Position numbers and translations under genes: made by a program. The notes below the pieces were generated by a model, which saw nothing but the letters and a program-made list of their open reading frames with translations, was not told the DNA's origin and searched no databases. A DNA stretch of 64,000 nucleotides from Duganella sp. 1224 (GTDB taxonomy: Bacteria > Pseudomonadota > Gammaproteobacteria > Burkholderiales > Burkholderiaceae_D): the NCBI RefSeq assembly GCF_013408245.1, contig NZ_JACBYS010000004.1, positions 124,001 through 188,000 of the forward strand, in the 5' to 3' direction. Numbering within the stretch: position 1 is the first letter of the stretch; the number at the start of each line of letters is the position of its first letter. Below, one piece after another: positions 1 to 8,221 of the stretch.

Positions 1-1
1 G

Positions 2-1573
2 CCCGCGCCGGCGGCGGGCGCCACGCCGGCCCCGCGTCCCGCCGACGCGGGCGCGGCGCGTCCGCTGCCGGCCCCCGCGCCGGCCGATCCCCACACGCCG
101 CCGCCGGCGCCGCGCGAATTCCGCGCCGCCTGGGTATCGACCGTGGCCAATATCGACTGGCCCAGCCGCAGCAATTTGAGCACGGCCAAACAGCAGGCCG
201 AAGCCGTCGCCATTCTCGACCGCGCGCGGGCGCTGAACCTCAACGCCATCGTGCTGCAGGTGCGCCCCAGCGCCGACGCGATTTATCCGTCCGAGCTGGA
301 GCCGTGGTCCGAGTTCCTCACCGGCCAGCAGGGCCGCCCGCCGGCGCAGCCGTGGGATCCGCTGCAGTTCTGGATCGAGCAGGCGCACGCGCGCGGACTG
401 GAACTGCACGCGTGGTTCAATCCCTACCGCGCGCGCCACGCCACCGCCAAGACCCCGCTGGCCGCCAACCATATCGGCCGCAAGCTGCCGGAGGTGGTCA
501 AGCCGTACGGTCGCTATCTGTGGATGGATCCGGGCGAGGCGGCGGCGTCGCAGCACACGCTGAACGTGGTGCTGGACGTGGTGCGCCGCTACGATATCGA
601 CGGCGTGCATATCGATGACTACTTCTATCCCTATCCGATCGATACGCCGAATGCGGCCGGGCCGGAAGGCGTGGCGCTGGACGGCGGCGTCGGCGCCCGC
701 CAGGAGCTGGAGTTCCCGGACCAGATCTCGTGGCAGCGCTACCTGCTGGGAGGCGGCACGCTGGACCGCGCGCACTGGCGCCGCCAGAACGTCAATGCGC
801 TGATCGAAGCGATGTACCTGGGCATCCGCAAGGAAAAGTCGTGGGTGCGCTTCGGCATCAGCCCCTTCGGCATTGGACGGCCGGACCGCCGCCCGGCCGG
901 CATCATCGGTTTCAGCCAGTACGACAAGCTGTATGCGGACGCGGAACTGTGGCTGGCCAACGGCTGGCTGGATTACCTGGCGCCGCAGCTGTATTGGCCG
1001 GTGGCGCAGGCGCCGCAGGCATTCGACGTGCTGCTGGATTACTGGCTGGCGCAGAACACGCAGGCGCGTCATGTCTGGCCCGGCCTGTACACCAGCCGCA
1101 TCGACAACAGCATCAAGTCGTTCGCGCCGGAGGAAATCGTCAAGCAGATCGGCGTCACGCGCAGCCGTAATGGCGTGCGCGGCCACCTGCACTTCTCGAT
1201 CGCGGCGCTGATGGAAAACCGCAAGGGCATCACCGATCAGCTGCGCACCCTGGCCTACCAGACCGCCGCGCTGACGCCGCCCACGCCATGGCTGGGCAGC
1301 GATGCACCGGCCGCGCCGCAGGCGGCCGCGCGGCGCGAGAGCAATGGCGTGGCGCTCAAGCTGTCCGCCGGCGCCGGCAAGCCGGTTGCGCATTATGCGA
1401 TCTGGTCGCGCTACGGCAACGAGTGGCGCTTCGCGGTGGCGCCGGCGTCGCGGCCGGTGCTGCTGTTGGCCGACGACGCGGCGGGCGGCGCCGCGCAGGT
1501 GGTGGTGGTCAGCGCGGTCGACCGCCTTGGCAACGAGAGCGAACGGATACACGTCTACACGCGGAGCGGATGA
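2..1573 (+). CDS. GHL10/DUF187 family glycoside hydrolase (5' end outside window)
   Basis: The reading frame is open from the first bases of the window, so the start and any signal peptide lie upstream. About 40 visible residues form a Pro/Ala-rich linker, followed by the hallmark GHL10 entry REFRAAWVSTVANIDWPS. The block DIDGVHIDDYFYPYP is the usual conserved acidic strand end of this TIM-barrel family (YngK-like). The C-terminal ~90 residues look like a small beta-rich domain. The family is thought to act on cell-wall or other polysaccharides; the substrate is not established here. The stop overlaps the start of a sugar kinase gene, and an amidase follows, which suggests an envelope-glycan salvage operon. 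A GTG at 143 is internal, not the start. Confidence 0.85.
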   Translation, partial: PAPAAGATPAPRPADAGAARPLPAPAPADPHTPPPAPREFRAAWVSTVANIDWPSRSNLSTAKQQAEAVAILDRARALNLNAIVLQVRPSADAIYPSELEPWSEFLTGQQGRPPAQPWDPLQFWIEQAHARGLELHAWFNPYRARHATAKTPLAANHIGRKLPEVVKPYGRYLWMDPGEAAASQHTLNVVLDVVRRYDIDGVHIDDYFYPYPIDTPNAAGPEGVALDGGVGARQELEFPDQISWQRYLLGGGTLDRAHWRRQNVNALIEAMYLGIRKEKSWVRFGISPFGIGRPDRRPAGIIGFSQYDKLYADAELWLANGWLDYLAPQLYWPVAQAPQAFDVLLDYWLAQNTQARHVWPGLYTSRIDNSIKSFAPEEIVKQIGVTRSRNGVRGHLHFSIAALMENRKGITDQLRTLAYQTAALTPPTPWLGSDAPAAPQAAARRESNGVALKLSAGAGKPVAHYAIWSRYGNEWRFAVAPASRPVLLLADDAAGGAAQVVVVSAVDRLGNESERIHVYTRSG

Positions 1574-2472
1574 TGAGCGATCTCGGTCTGGGCATCGATG
1601 CGGGCGGCACGCAAACCCGCTGGGCGCTGGCCGATGCGGCGGGCGCCATCGTGGCCGAGGGCAGCGTCGGCGGCATGTCGGCCACGCAGATGAACAGCAC
1701 CGCCGGCCGCGACGCGGTGCGCGGCATCTTTGCCATGCTGGCCACGCAGGTGCTGGCGGCCGGGCAGCCGGTGCGCGCCTGCGCCGGCCTGACGGGCTTT
1801 GACGGCGCCAGCATGCAGGCCACGCAACTGCTGGCCGAGGTGCTGAAGATCGCGCCAGCCAGCATCAGTGTGCGCAGCGACGTCGAGATCGCGTATCTGG
1901 ACAGCTTTGCGCCGGGCCAGGGCTACCTGGTGTACGCCGGCACCGGCTCCATCGCCGCGTGGATCGACGCCGACGGCCAGTTCCACCGCGCCGGCGGCCG
2001 TGGCGTAACGCTGGACGATGGCGGCGGCGGCTTCTGGATCGCGCGCGAGGCCATGCGCCACATCTGGCGGCGGGAGGACGAGCAGCCGGGCGCGTGGCAG
2101 CAGTCGGCCATGGCGCGCGCGGTGTTCGGCCAGATCGGCGGCAGCGACTGGGCGCTGTCGCGCCAGTTCATCTACGGCCAGGATCGCGGCGCCATCGGCA
2201 GCCTGGCGCTGGCCGTCGCCGCCAGCGCCGATGCCGATCCGGTGGCGCGATCGATACTCGACAACGCCGGCCGCGAACTGGCGCGCATCGCGCTGGCGCT
2301 GGTGGGCCGCTATGGCGCGCGGCCGATCGTGCTGGGCGGCCGGGCGGCGCAGCTGCACCCGCTGATCGCGCAGAGCATGCGCGCGGCGCTGCCGGCGGAC
2401 CTGTCGCTGACGCAGCGCCACACCCTTGCCCACCACGCGGCGGCGCGGATTGCTCTACACTCCCCTCATTGA
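1573..2472 (+). CDS. BadF/BadG/BcrA/BcrD-type ATPase, probable N-acetylglucosamine kinase-like
   Basis: This 299-residue protein has the ASKHA phosphate-1 loop GIDAGGTQTRWALADAAG at its N-terminus, a second nucleotide loop YAGTGSIAAW near residue 120 and a C-terminal VLGGRAAQL block. This is the layout of BadF-family ATPases that include eukaryotic-type N-acetylglucosamine kinases and bacterial MurNAc/GlcNAc kinases. Two ATGs in a row (1570, 1573) overlap the TGA of the upstream glycosidase; 1573 is preferred because GGAG at 1563 is then spaced about six bases. With a GHL10 glycosidase before it and an AmiD-like amidase after it, phosphorylation of an amino sugar released from peptidoglycan is the best inference. 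Substrate unproven. Confidence 0.72.
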   Translation: MSDLGLGIDAGGTQTRWALADAAGAIVAEGSVGGMSATQMNSTAGRDAVRGIFAMLATQVLAAGQPVRACAGLTGFDGASMQATQLLAEVLKIAPASISVRSDVEIAYLDSFAPGQGYLVYAGTGSIAAWIDADGQFHRAGGRGVTLDDGGGGFWIAREAMRHIWRREDEQPGAWQQSAMARAVFGQIGGSDWALSRQFIYGQDRGAIGSLALAVAASADADPVARSILDNAGRELARIALALVGRYGARPIVLGGRAAQLHPLIAQSMRAALPADLSLTQRHTLAHHAAARIALHSPH

Positions 2473-2493
2473 ACCGATTGCCGAGATGACGCC

Positions 2494-3333
2494 ATGAAGA
2501 TAGTTCCCCTGCTTGCCCTGACCGCGCTGGTGGCCGGTTGCGCCACGGTGCCGCCACCGCCGGCCGGTCCGCGCCTGGACCACTCGCTGACTTCGCGCGC
2601 GCAGAGTGACCGCATCAAGTACATCATCGTCCACTACACGGTCAGCGACACGCCGCGTTCGATCAGGACGCTGACCACCGGCGACGTCAGCGCGCACTAC
2701 CTGCTGACCGACACGGAGCAGCCGTTCTTCTACACGCTGGTGGACGAATCGCGCCAGTCCAACCACGCCGGCTATAGCAGCTGGAAGATCTACAACCAGC
2801 TCAACGCCGCATCGATCGGCATCGAGATCGTCAACCCGGGCTTCAAGGAGACGCCGGAGGGCCGTGTCTACGCGCCGTTCAAGCAGGCGCAGATCGACCA
2901 GCTGATTTTGCTGTTGAAGGACATCGTCAAGCGCCACAACATCGCGCCGGGGAATATCCTCGGCCACAACGAGATCGCGCCGCAGCGCAAGCAGGATCCG
3001 GGACCGCTGTTCCCGTGGAAGCAGCTGGCCGACGCCGGCCTGATTCCGTGGCCCGAGCCCAGCCGCGTGGCGGCGCGCCTGCCGGGCTTCCAGGAACAGC
3101 TGCCGGAGGTGGCCTGGTTCCAGCGCAAGCTGGCCGAGCATGGCTACGCCGTGCCGCAGACCGGCGAACTGGATCAGGCCACCCGCAACGTCATCTCGGT
3201 CTTCCAGACCAAGTACCGCCCGGCGCTATACGACGGCACGCCGGATGCGGAAACCGCCGCCATCCTGGACGTGCTGACCAGCCCCGTGCCGATAGTGCCG
3301 GCAGCTGCCGCGCCGGCGGACGGCGGCCCTTAA
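2494..3333 (+). CDS. amiD: AmiD-like N-acetylmuramoyl-L-alanine amidase lipoprotein
   Basis: This 279-residue zinc amidase cleaves the bond between MurNAc and L-Ala of the stem peptide. Residues 1-16 form a lipoprotein signal with lipobox LVAGC and lipidated Cys16. The amidase_2 domain follows, with the zinc ligand His47 in YIIVHYTVS and the C-terminal pair in GHNEIAPQRKQDPGPLFPW (second His and Asp). Residues ~200-265 form a PG_binding_1-type domain. Length and order match E. coli AmiD, an outer-membrane anchored periplasmic enzyme, better than cytosolic AmpD. The gene lies 21 bases after the kinase, probably in the same transcript. Its stop overlaps that of the convergent beta-lactamase gene by four bases. 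Confidence 0.85.
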   Translation: MKIVPLLALTALVAGCATVPPPPAGPRLDHSLTSRAQSDRIKYIIVHYTVSDTPRSIRTLTTGDVSAHYLLTDTEQPFFYTLVDESRQSNHAGYSSWKIYNQLNAASIGIEIVNPGFKETPEGRVYAPFKQAQIDQLILLLKDIVKRHNIAPGNILGHNEIAPQRKQDPGPLFPWKQLADAGLIPWPEPSRVAARLPGFQEQLPEVAWFQRKLAEHGYAVPQTGELDQATRNVISVFQTKYRPALYDGTPDAETAAILDVLTSPVPIVPAAAAPADGGP

Positions 3334-4472
3334 TCCTTGAGCGCGTTGAGGATGGTGTAGGCGGCCTTGACGCGCTCGGCGATCGGGTAGTTCCTGTTGG
3401 CCAAAATGACGATGCCGATTTTCTTCGCCGGTACAAAGGCGACGTAGGCGCCGAAGCCGTTGGTGGCGCCGGTCTTGTTGTACCAGGTGTTGGCGGACGG
3501 CGCTTTCGGTGGCGTCAGCAGCGCCACCGGATTGGCGTCGCGGCTCATCTTGTCGGAGTTGTTGGCCTGTAGCGTGTCCAGCGACACCGGCATCGCGTAC
3601 TGTTCCCAGCCCAGTCCTTGCACCATGCCGCCGACGCGGTAGTAGCCGACGTGCGTGCCTTCGATGGCGCGCCGTACGCTGTCGTCCAGATGAGCCGGAT
3701 CGATGTTGGCCTGCACGTAGCGGATCATGTCCGCGGTGCTGGAGCGGACGCCGTAGGTCTGGCCGGAAAACAGCTCTTGTCCCATGCGCACCGGCTTGTT
3801 GTCCTTGTTGTAGCCCCAGGCGTAATGGGCCATCGCGCCGCGCGGCATGCGCAGGTAGGTGCTGGTCATGCCCAGCTTGGGCAGGATCTGCTTTTCCAGC
3901 ACGTCGGCCGGATCGGCTTGCAGCGACAGGCCGGCCAGGTGGCCGAACATGCCCAGGCTCGGATTGGAATACACGCGCACCTTGCCCGGCGAGGCGGTCG
4001 GCTTGAATCCGCCGAAGTAGATCAGCATGCCCTGCTCATCGTCCGCCACGTCGTCCGGGAATTGCAGCGGCAGACCACCGGCGGTGTAGGTGCCGAAGTG
4101 GAGCACCGTGGCCTGGTCGAGCGGCGTGCCTTTCAGCTTGGGCACATAGCGGCTCGGGTGGTCGTCCAGCGACAACTTGCCCTGCGCCAGCGCGTAGGCG
4201 GCCATGGTGGCGGTAAAGGTCTTGCTGACGGAGCCCAGCTCGAACAGCGTGTGTTCGCTGACCGGCGCGCCGCTTTCCTTCGACGCCACGCCGTAGCTGA
4301 AGAAGGCCGGCTTGCCATCGATCGTGACGGCGACGGCGATGCCGGGCACGCTGTACGCTTTCATGATCGGCTGGATGGCCTGATCGACCACGGTTTGCAG
4401 GTCGGCGGCGCCGGCGACGGGTGTGCAGCAGCATGCTGCGATGGCGAATGCCATGCGGCTCAGTGTGGACAA
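3330..4472 (-). CDS. ampC: Class C beta-lactamase (AmpC family)
   Basis: This is a 380-residue periplasmic serine hydrolase. A signal peptide ends near Ala22. The three active-site motifs of class C enzymes are intact: Ser81-Val-Ser-Lys84, Tyr168-Ser-Asn170 and Lys333-Thr-Gly335. The stretch TYTAGGLPLQFPD is also typical. The predicted start is TTG at 4472: GAGGAG sits about six bases upstream, while the first ATG (4454) is further from it. The gene follows the BlaR1-like sensor by 23 bases on the same strand, so induction by beta-lactams through that sensor is likely. No AmpR is adjacent, unlike the common ampR-ampC arrangement. Family call is firm; spectrum cannot be read from sequence. Confidence 0.92.
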   Translation of the reverse strand: MSTLSRMAFAIAACCCTPVAGAADLQTVVDQAIQPIMKAYSVPGIAVAVTIDGKPAFFSYGVASKESGAPVSEHTLFELGSVSKTFTATMAAYALAQGKLSLDDHPSRYVPKLKGTPLDQATVLHFGTYTAGGLPLQFPDDVADDEQGMLIYFGGFKPTASPGKVRVYSNPSLGMFGHLAGLSLQADPADVLEKQILPKLGMTSTYLRMPRGAMAHYAWGYNKDNKPVRMGQELFSGQTYGVRSSTADMIRYVQANIDPAHLDDSVRRAIEGTHVGYYRVGGMVQGLGWEQYAMPVSLDTLQANNSDKMSRDANPVALLTPPKAPSANTWYNKTGATNGFGAYVAFVPAKKIGIVILANRNYPIAERVKAAYTILNALKD

Positions 4473-4495
4473 GATGTCTCCTCGGTGGGTGGTGG

Positions 4496-6262
4496 TTAAA
4501 GCGTGTCGAGTTGCGTGGCGACGTTGCGCAGGAAGGCTTCGCGCGTGCGGAAGCCGGCGTAGTCTTCCTGCCGCTGGTCGAGCCGCAGGTTGGCGAAGAC
4601 GATGGTGCGCCCGCCCTTGGTGGCCCAGCCGACGTACCAGCCGTACTGGCGGCTGTCGTCATCGCCGCCGTTGGGCAGCGTCGGCGAGGCGGTGCCGGTT
4701 TTGCCGTAGATGGTCCAGCCGTTGGTCAGCGTTTGCGGATGCAGGATGCGGGCGGTCATGTCGTAGGCCTTGGCCGATATCGGCAGCTGGCGGTTGACGA
4801 TCTTGCGCAGGAAGGCAATCTGCTCGTCGGCCGAAATCTGCAGCGATGACTGCACCCATGACTGGGTCAGGCCATCGTGTGCGCCGTGCGTGCCAGAGAC
4901 GTCCCGGTTGCCGTAGCCAAAGCGGTTGACGTAGTCCTGCAGTCCCGTGGCGCCCAGCCGCGTGGTGACCTGCTGCGCGAACCACAGGTTGGAGTATTTG
5001 ATCCAGCTGGAGGGATCGGTGTCGATGCGCCAGTCCTCGTGGTTCCAGGTGGTGTAGCGTGGGTCGTACTTGATCACCGGCGTGTGCTCGTCGATCAAGA
5101 TGCCGCTGTCGTAGCCCATCAGGGCGACCACGATGTTGAAGGTGGAAGCCGGCGTGGCGCGGGTCTCGCACTGGCCGTCGCGGCGCAGTTGCTGACCGGT
5201 GGCGGCATCCATCAGCGCCACGCACGACAACTGGGCGGCGCTTGGCGATGCCAGCGACGGTCGCAGCGCGAGGCTGGCGGCCAGCACGGCACCCAGGGCG
5301 GCCAGCGTGGCGATGCGGGTCCACGGGCCTCGCAGCGCCTGGACCGGTGTGCGGATCAGCGCGATACGGTCGGCCAGCGTGGACTGGGTGACGTGGCCGA
5401 AGGCGAGGGCGGTGGCGATGGGCGTCTGTTGCAGCTTCAGTTGGGCGACCAGCGCGGCGGCGTAGGCTTTGCGCTGGGTGGCTGGACGGCCGTGCAGCAC
5501 GTCGCGGTCGCAACCCAGTTCCTGGGCCCACGACAGTTGGTTGCGCAGCAGGCGCATGAAGGGGTTAAACCACAGCAGCGTTTGCAGCACGATGCCGGCG
5601 CTGGCCCATTGCAGGTCGTGGCGGCGCCAGTGTGTCAGTTCATGTTCGACGATCATCTGGCGCTGGTCGGCGTCGAAAGCGCGCAGGTGCAGCGGCAGCA
5701 GCAGGCGCGGGCGGAACAGGCCAAACAGCATCGGCGAGATGGGCGCGTCGACTTCGATGGTGTGCACCGGCGCGGCGCCGGTGCGGTGGCCGGCGGCGGC
5801 CAGGGCGTGCAGCGCGCGGCGGGTGCGCAGCAGTTGGATCAGCGAGTAGCCAAGGCCCAGCGCGTACAGCAGCAGCCAGCCTTGCGTGGCGCAGGCCAGC
5901 ATCGACTGCGGCGTGAGCGCGGCCGGCGCCTCGGCCACGGCGGCGGCCGGCGACGCGGTGCCGGTGTCGGCGCGCGCGGCTGGCGCCGGGGTCGCATAGC
6001 TTTCGATGTCGATGGCGGGCAGCACGCGCAGGCGTTCGCTCTGTGGCATCAGGATCAGCAGGAAGGCGGCGACGATGGTGCACTGGCCCAGCAGCCACAC
6101 CGACCGCTGCGCGGCGATGGCCGGCAGCCAGCGGCGGCACAGCGCGGTCACCGCCCACACGCCGAGGCCGGCGGCCACGCAGCCGGCGCTGGCCAGCGCA
6201 AAGCGCAGCGCTAGCGGCTCCAGGCCGGTAAAGGTAGCGAAGATAGACACGAGCGACTCCAT
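4496..6262 (-). CDS. BlaR1/MecR1-like sensor: M56 metallopeptidase fused to class D-like penicillin-binding domain, SxxK altered to STFN
   Basis: This 588-residue protein has membrane segments near 22-42, 55-72, 125-145 and 316-335. The cytoplasmic zinc protease motif is His207-Glu-Leu-Thr-His211, with a downstream glutamate in AQELGCD (Glu248). The periplasmic C-terminal half (about 345-588) resembles class D beta-lactamases/BlaR sensor domains: YGN in FGYGNRD (450-452) and KTG (521-523) are present. The first motif, normally STFK, reads Ser373-Thr-Phe-Asn376; the codon AAC is unambiguous. The lysine that is carboxylated in this fold is therefore missing. The expected partner repressor BlaI is not in the window. 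The gene heads a two-gene operon with the beta-lactamase. No clear Shine-Dalgarno precedes the ATG. Confidence 0.82.
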   Translation of the reverse strand: MESLVSIFATFTGLEPLALRFALASAGCVAAGLGVWAVTALCRRWLPAIAAQRSVWLLGQCTIVAAFLLILMPQSERLRVLPAIDIESYATPAPAARADTGTASPAAAVAEAPAALTPQSMLACATQGWLLLYALGLGYSLIQLLRTRRALHALAAAGHRTGAAPVHTIEVDAPISPMLFGLFRPRLLLPLHLRAFDADQRQMIVEHELTHWRRHDLQWASAGIVLQTLLWFNPFMRLLRNQLSWAQELGCDRDVLHGRPATQRKAYAAALVAQLKLQQTPIATALAFGHVTQSTLADRIALIRTPVQALRGPWTRIATLAALGAVLAASLALRPSLASPSAAQLSCVALMDAATGQQLRRDGQCETRATPASTFNIVVALMGYDSGILIDEHTPVIKYDPRYTTWNHEDWRIDTDPSSWIKYSNLWFAQQVTTRLGATGLQDYVNRFGYGNRDVSGTHGAHDGLTQSWVQSSLQISADEQIAFLRKIVNRQLPISAKAYDMTARILHPQTLTNGWTIYGKTGTASPTLPNGGDDDSRQYGWYVGWATKGGRTIVFANLRLDQRQEDYAGFRTREAFLRNVATQLDTL

Positions 6263-6300
6263 ATGCGACTGTTGCCATCATTATGCGACAGTTGTCGCAA
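6263..6300 (-). promoter_or_regulatory. Candidate operator upstream of the BlaR1-like gene
   Basis: Just before the start codon lies a perfect inverted repeat GCGACA-GT-TGTCGC (6285-6298). The motif ATGCGACTGTTG (6263-6274) recurs with one change as ATGCGACAGTTG (6283-6294). BlaI/MecI-type repressors bind short dyads near such promoters, so repeated dyads at this position fit an operator. The repressor gene itself is not in view. Binding is inferred only from position and symmetry. Confidence 0.45.
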
Positions 6301-6405
6301 CAAGGTCAAGCGGCGTCGCGCGCCGTCTGCGCCGGGCGGGTTGCCGGCGGCGTGCGGCTGGGGGGCCATGTACGGATGGACGTCGTTGCCGGCCGGGCGA
6401 CTGCC

Positions 6406-7383
6406 TTAGCGGTCGACGTTGGCCATGCGTTCGGCGCTGTAGCGCGGGCCGGCGACCTGTCGCAGCGCCTGCTCCAGCGTGGCGATGTCGCTGGCGCTGA
6501 GCGTCACGTCGGTGGCGGCGGCGTTCTGCTCCAGGTTGGCGCGGCGGCGGGTGCCGGGAATCGGCACAATGTCGTCGCCCTGATGCAGCACCCAGGCCAG
6601 CGCGACCTGGCCCGCTGTCAGGCCGCGGGCGGCGGCCAGTTCGCGCACCGCCTGCGCCGCCTGCATGTTGGCGTCAAAGTTGGCGCCCTGCATGCGGGGG
6701 TCCTGGTGGCGGAAATCGCTCGGCGGATAGTCTTCCGCGCGCTTGGCGGTGCCGGCCAGGAAACCGCGTCCTAGCGGGCTGAACGGTACCAGGCCGATGC
6801 CCAGTTCGCGCAGCAGCGGGATGATGTCGGCCTCCAGATTACGCTCCCACAACGAATACTCGCTTTGCAGCGCGCTGATCGGATGCACCGCGTGGGCGCG
6901 GCGGATATTCGCCACGCCGGCCTCGGACAGGCCCAGGTAGCGCACCTTGCCCTCCCGCACCAGCTCGCCCATGACGCCGACCACGTCCTCGATCGGCACT
7001 TTGGGATCGATGCGGTGCTGATACAGCAAATCGATGTAATCGGTGCCCAGCCGGCGCAGCGAGCCTTCCACCGCCACGCGGATATGCGCCGGATCGCTGG
7101 TGACGGCGTTGCGCACGCCCTCGCGGATATCGAAGCCGAATTTGGTGGCCAGAATCACCTCGCCGCGCCGCCCCTTGAACGCGCGGCCCAGCAGCTCCTC
7201 GTTGTGATACGGCCCGTACACCTCCGCCGTGTCGAAGAAATTAATGCCCAGCTCAATCGCCCGGTGCAGCGTGGCGATCGACTCGCCCTCATCCGCCGCG
7301 CCATACACGTTGCTCATGCCCATGCAGCCCAGGCCCTGGGCCGAGACGATCAGGCCCTGCTTACCTAATTTACGTTGATTCAT
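6406..7383 (-). CDS. Aldo/keto reductase
   Basis: This 325-residue NADPH-dependent oxidoreductase is of the aldo/keto reductase superfamily. The catalytic tetrad is visible: Asp51, Tyr56 (FFDTAEVYGP), Lys81 (ATKFGF) and His123 (LLYQHRIDP). The C-terminal cofactor segment includes IPGTRRRANLEQN. It resembles the YajO/YakC-type subgroup acting on small carbonyls; the physiological substrate is unknown. Start chosen at ATG 7383 (MNQRKLGKQG), the usual family N-terminus; the open frame extends 24 codons further upstream but that part is non-homologous. The first 14 bases overlap the 3' end of the DUF3037 gene, which may mark the edge of an inserted patch. Confidence 0.88.
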   Translation of the reverse strand: MNQRKLGKQGLIVSAQGLGCMGMSNVYGAADEGESIATLHRAIELGINFFDTAEVYGPYHNEELLGRAFKGRRGEVILATKFGFDIREGVRNAVTSDPAHIRVAVEGSLRRLGTDYIDLLYQHRIDPKVPIEDVVGVMGELVREGKVRYLGLSEAGVANIRRAHAVHPISALQSEYSLWERNLEADIIPLLRELGIGLVPFSPLGRGFLAGTAKRAEDYPPSDFRHQDPRMQGANFDANMQAAQAVRELAAARGLTAGQVALAWVLHQGDDIVPIPGTRRRANLEQNAAATDVTLSASDIATLEQALRQVAGPRYSAERMANVDR

Positions 7384-8221
7384 ATGATGGAATAGTGCCT
7401 GATTTGGCGAACTCGATGATTGGCAATGCGGACCCGTGAGGAATGACCAGCACATCTTTGCTTTTCAGTTCTGTCACAATCTCATTTTTTGCGCGGCCAC
7501 GCGGTGATGATTCGTCGGGAGCGGGTCCCTGGACAGTGAATAACACTTGCGGCGGCAGCAGATCGCGCTTTTTCAAGGCAGCTATCCGAGTCAGCCACAG
7601 TCCACCGTGATCGATGATTTTAGCCGCGTCCGCATGGTTGAGATTAAGTGGTTTAATGATTCTTTCGGGATGGGTATCGGGGCCCGAGACGAATGGAAAA
7701 TGGGCGTGGTATTCGTCGTTGCCTATGCGTGCTGGATGGAATTTGTTCTGCAAACCGGCATCACGCAACCAGCCCGTAACTGCCCGCTCAAGCAGTTTTT
7801 CATGATATTCCTTGGTGGCGAAGTTGTGTCCGACGTAGTAATCGTAGAGCGCAAGCAGCTTAGCCTCGCAATCGTCCGCCATGACAATCCTGGGCTCACT
7901 GAATCGCACCATGGTTTCGCGCGGCTTGACCAGATCAGTCCATACCGCTACCTGGCTCTCCTTGCTCAACGTGCCAGGCTCTTGAAGCATGCGCAAGATG
8001 CGGTCTAACTCTTCCCGCAGGCCAGTGATCGAACCTTTAAATACCTTGGTGTCCAGCCCCTCAAAAAAATTGGTGACGCGGGCGTATCGGTTGCCCAGCA
8101 GCTTGAATCCAAAAAAGCGCGCACCAGGCGCAAACATCACCACGCCAACATTGGCGAACTCTCCGGTTTCAACGAACGGAGCGAATCGGGCGATAGCATA
8201 GTGGCAGGCGATATTCATCAT
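7370..8221 (-). CDS. DUF3037 family protein
   Basis: This 283-residue protein is of unknown function. The N-terminal block ACHYAIARFAPFVETGEFAN followed by VGVVMFAPG is characteristic of DUF3037, which is frequently encoded beside a HipA-like kinase gene. No membrane segment or signal peptide is seen. The ATG at 8221 overlaps the stop of the upstream kinase remnant (ATGA), indicating translational coupling. Base composition is visibly less GC-rich than in flanking genes, suggesting transfer of the two genes together. The role is not known; the pairing suggests a function tied to the kinase. The gene is intact although its partner is broken. Confidence 0.7.
   Translation of the reverse strand: MMNIACHYAIARFAPFVETGEFANVGVVMFAPGARFFGFKLLGNRYARVTNFFEGLDTKVFKGSITGLREELDRILRMLQEPGTLSKESQVAVWTDLVKPRETMVRFSEPRIVMADDCEAKLLALYDYYVGHNFATKEYHEKLLERAVTGWLRDAGLQNKFHPARIGNDEYHAHFPFVSGPDTHPERIIKPLNLNHADAAKIIDHGGLWLTRIAALKKRDLLPPQVLFTVQGPAPDESSPRGRAKNEIVTELKSKDVLVIPHGSALPIIEFAKSGTIPSYEST

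Noticed and set aside
4877..6214. 445-codon plus-strand frame opposite the BlaR1-like gene
   Set aside because: Composition dominated by Arg/Gly/Gln/Val; the opposite strand carries clear M56 and class D motifs.
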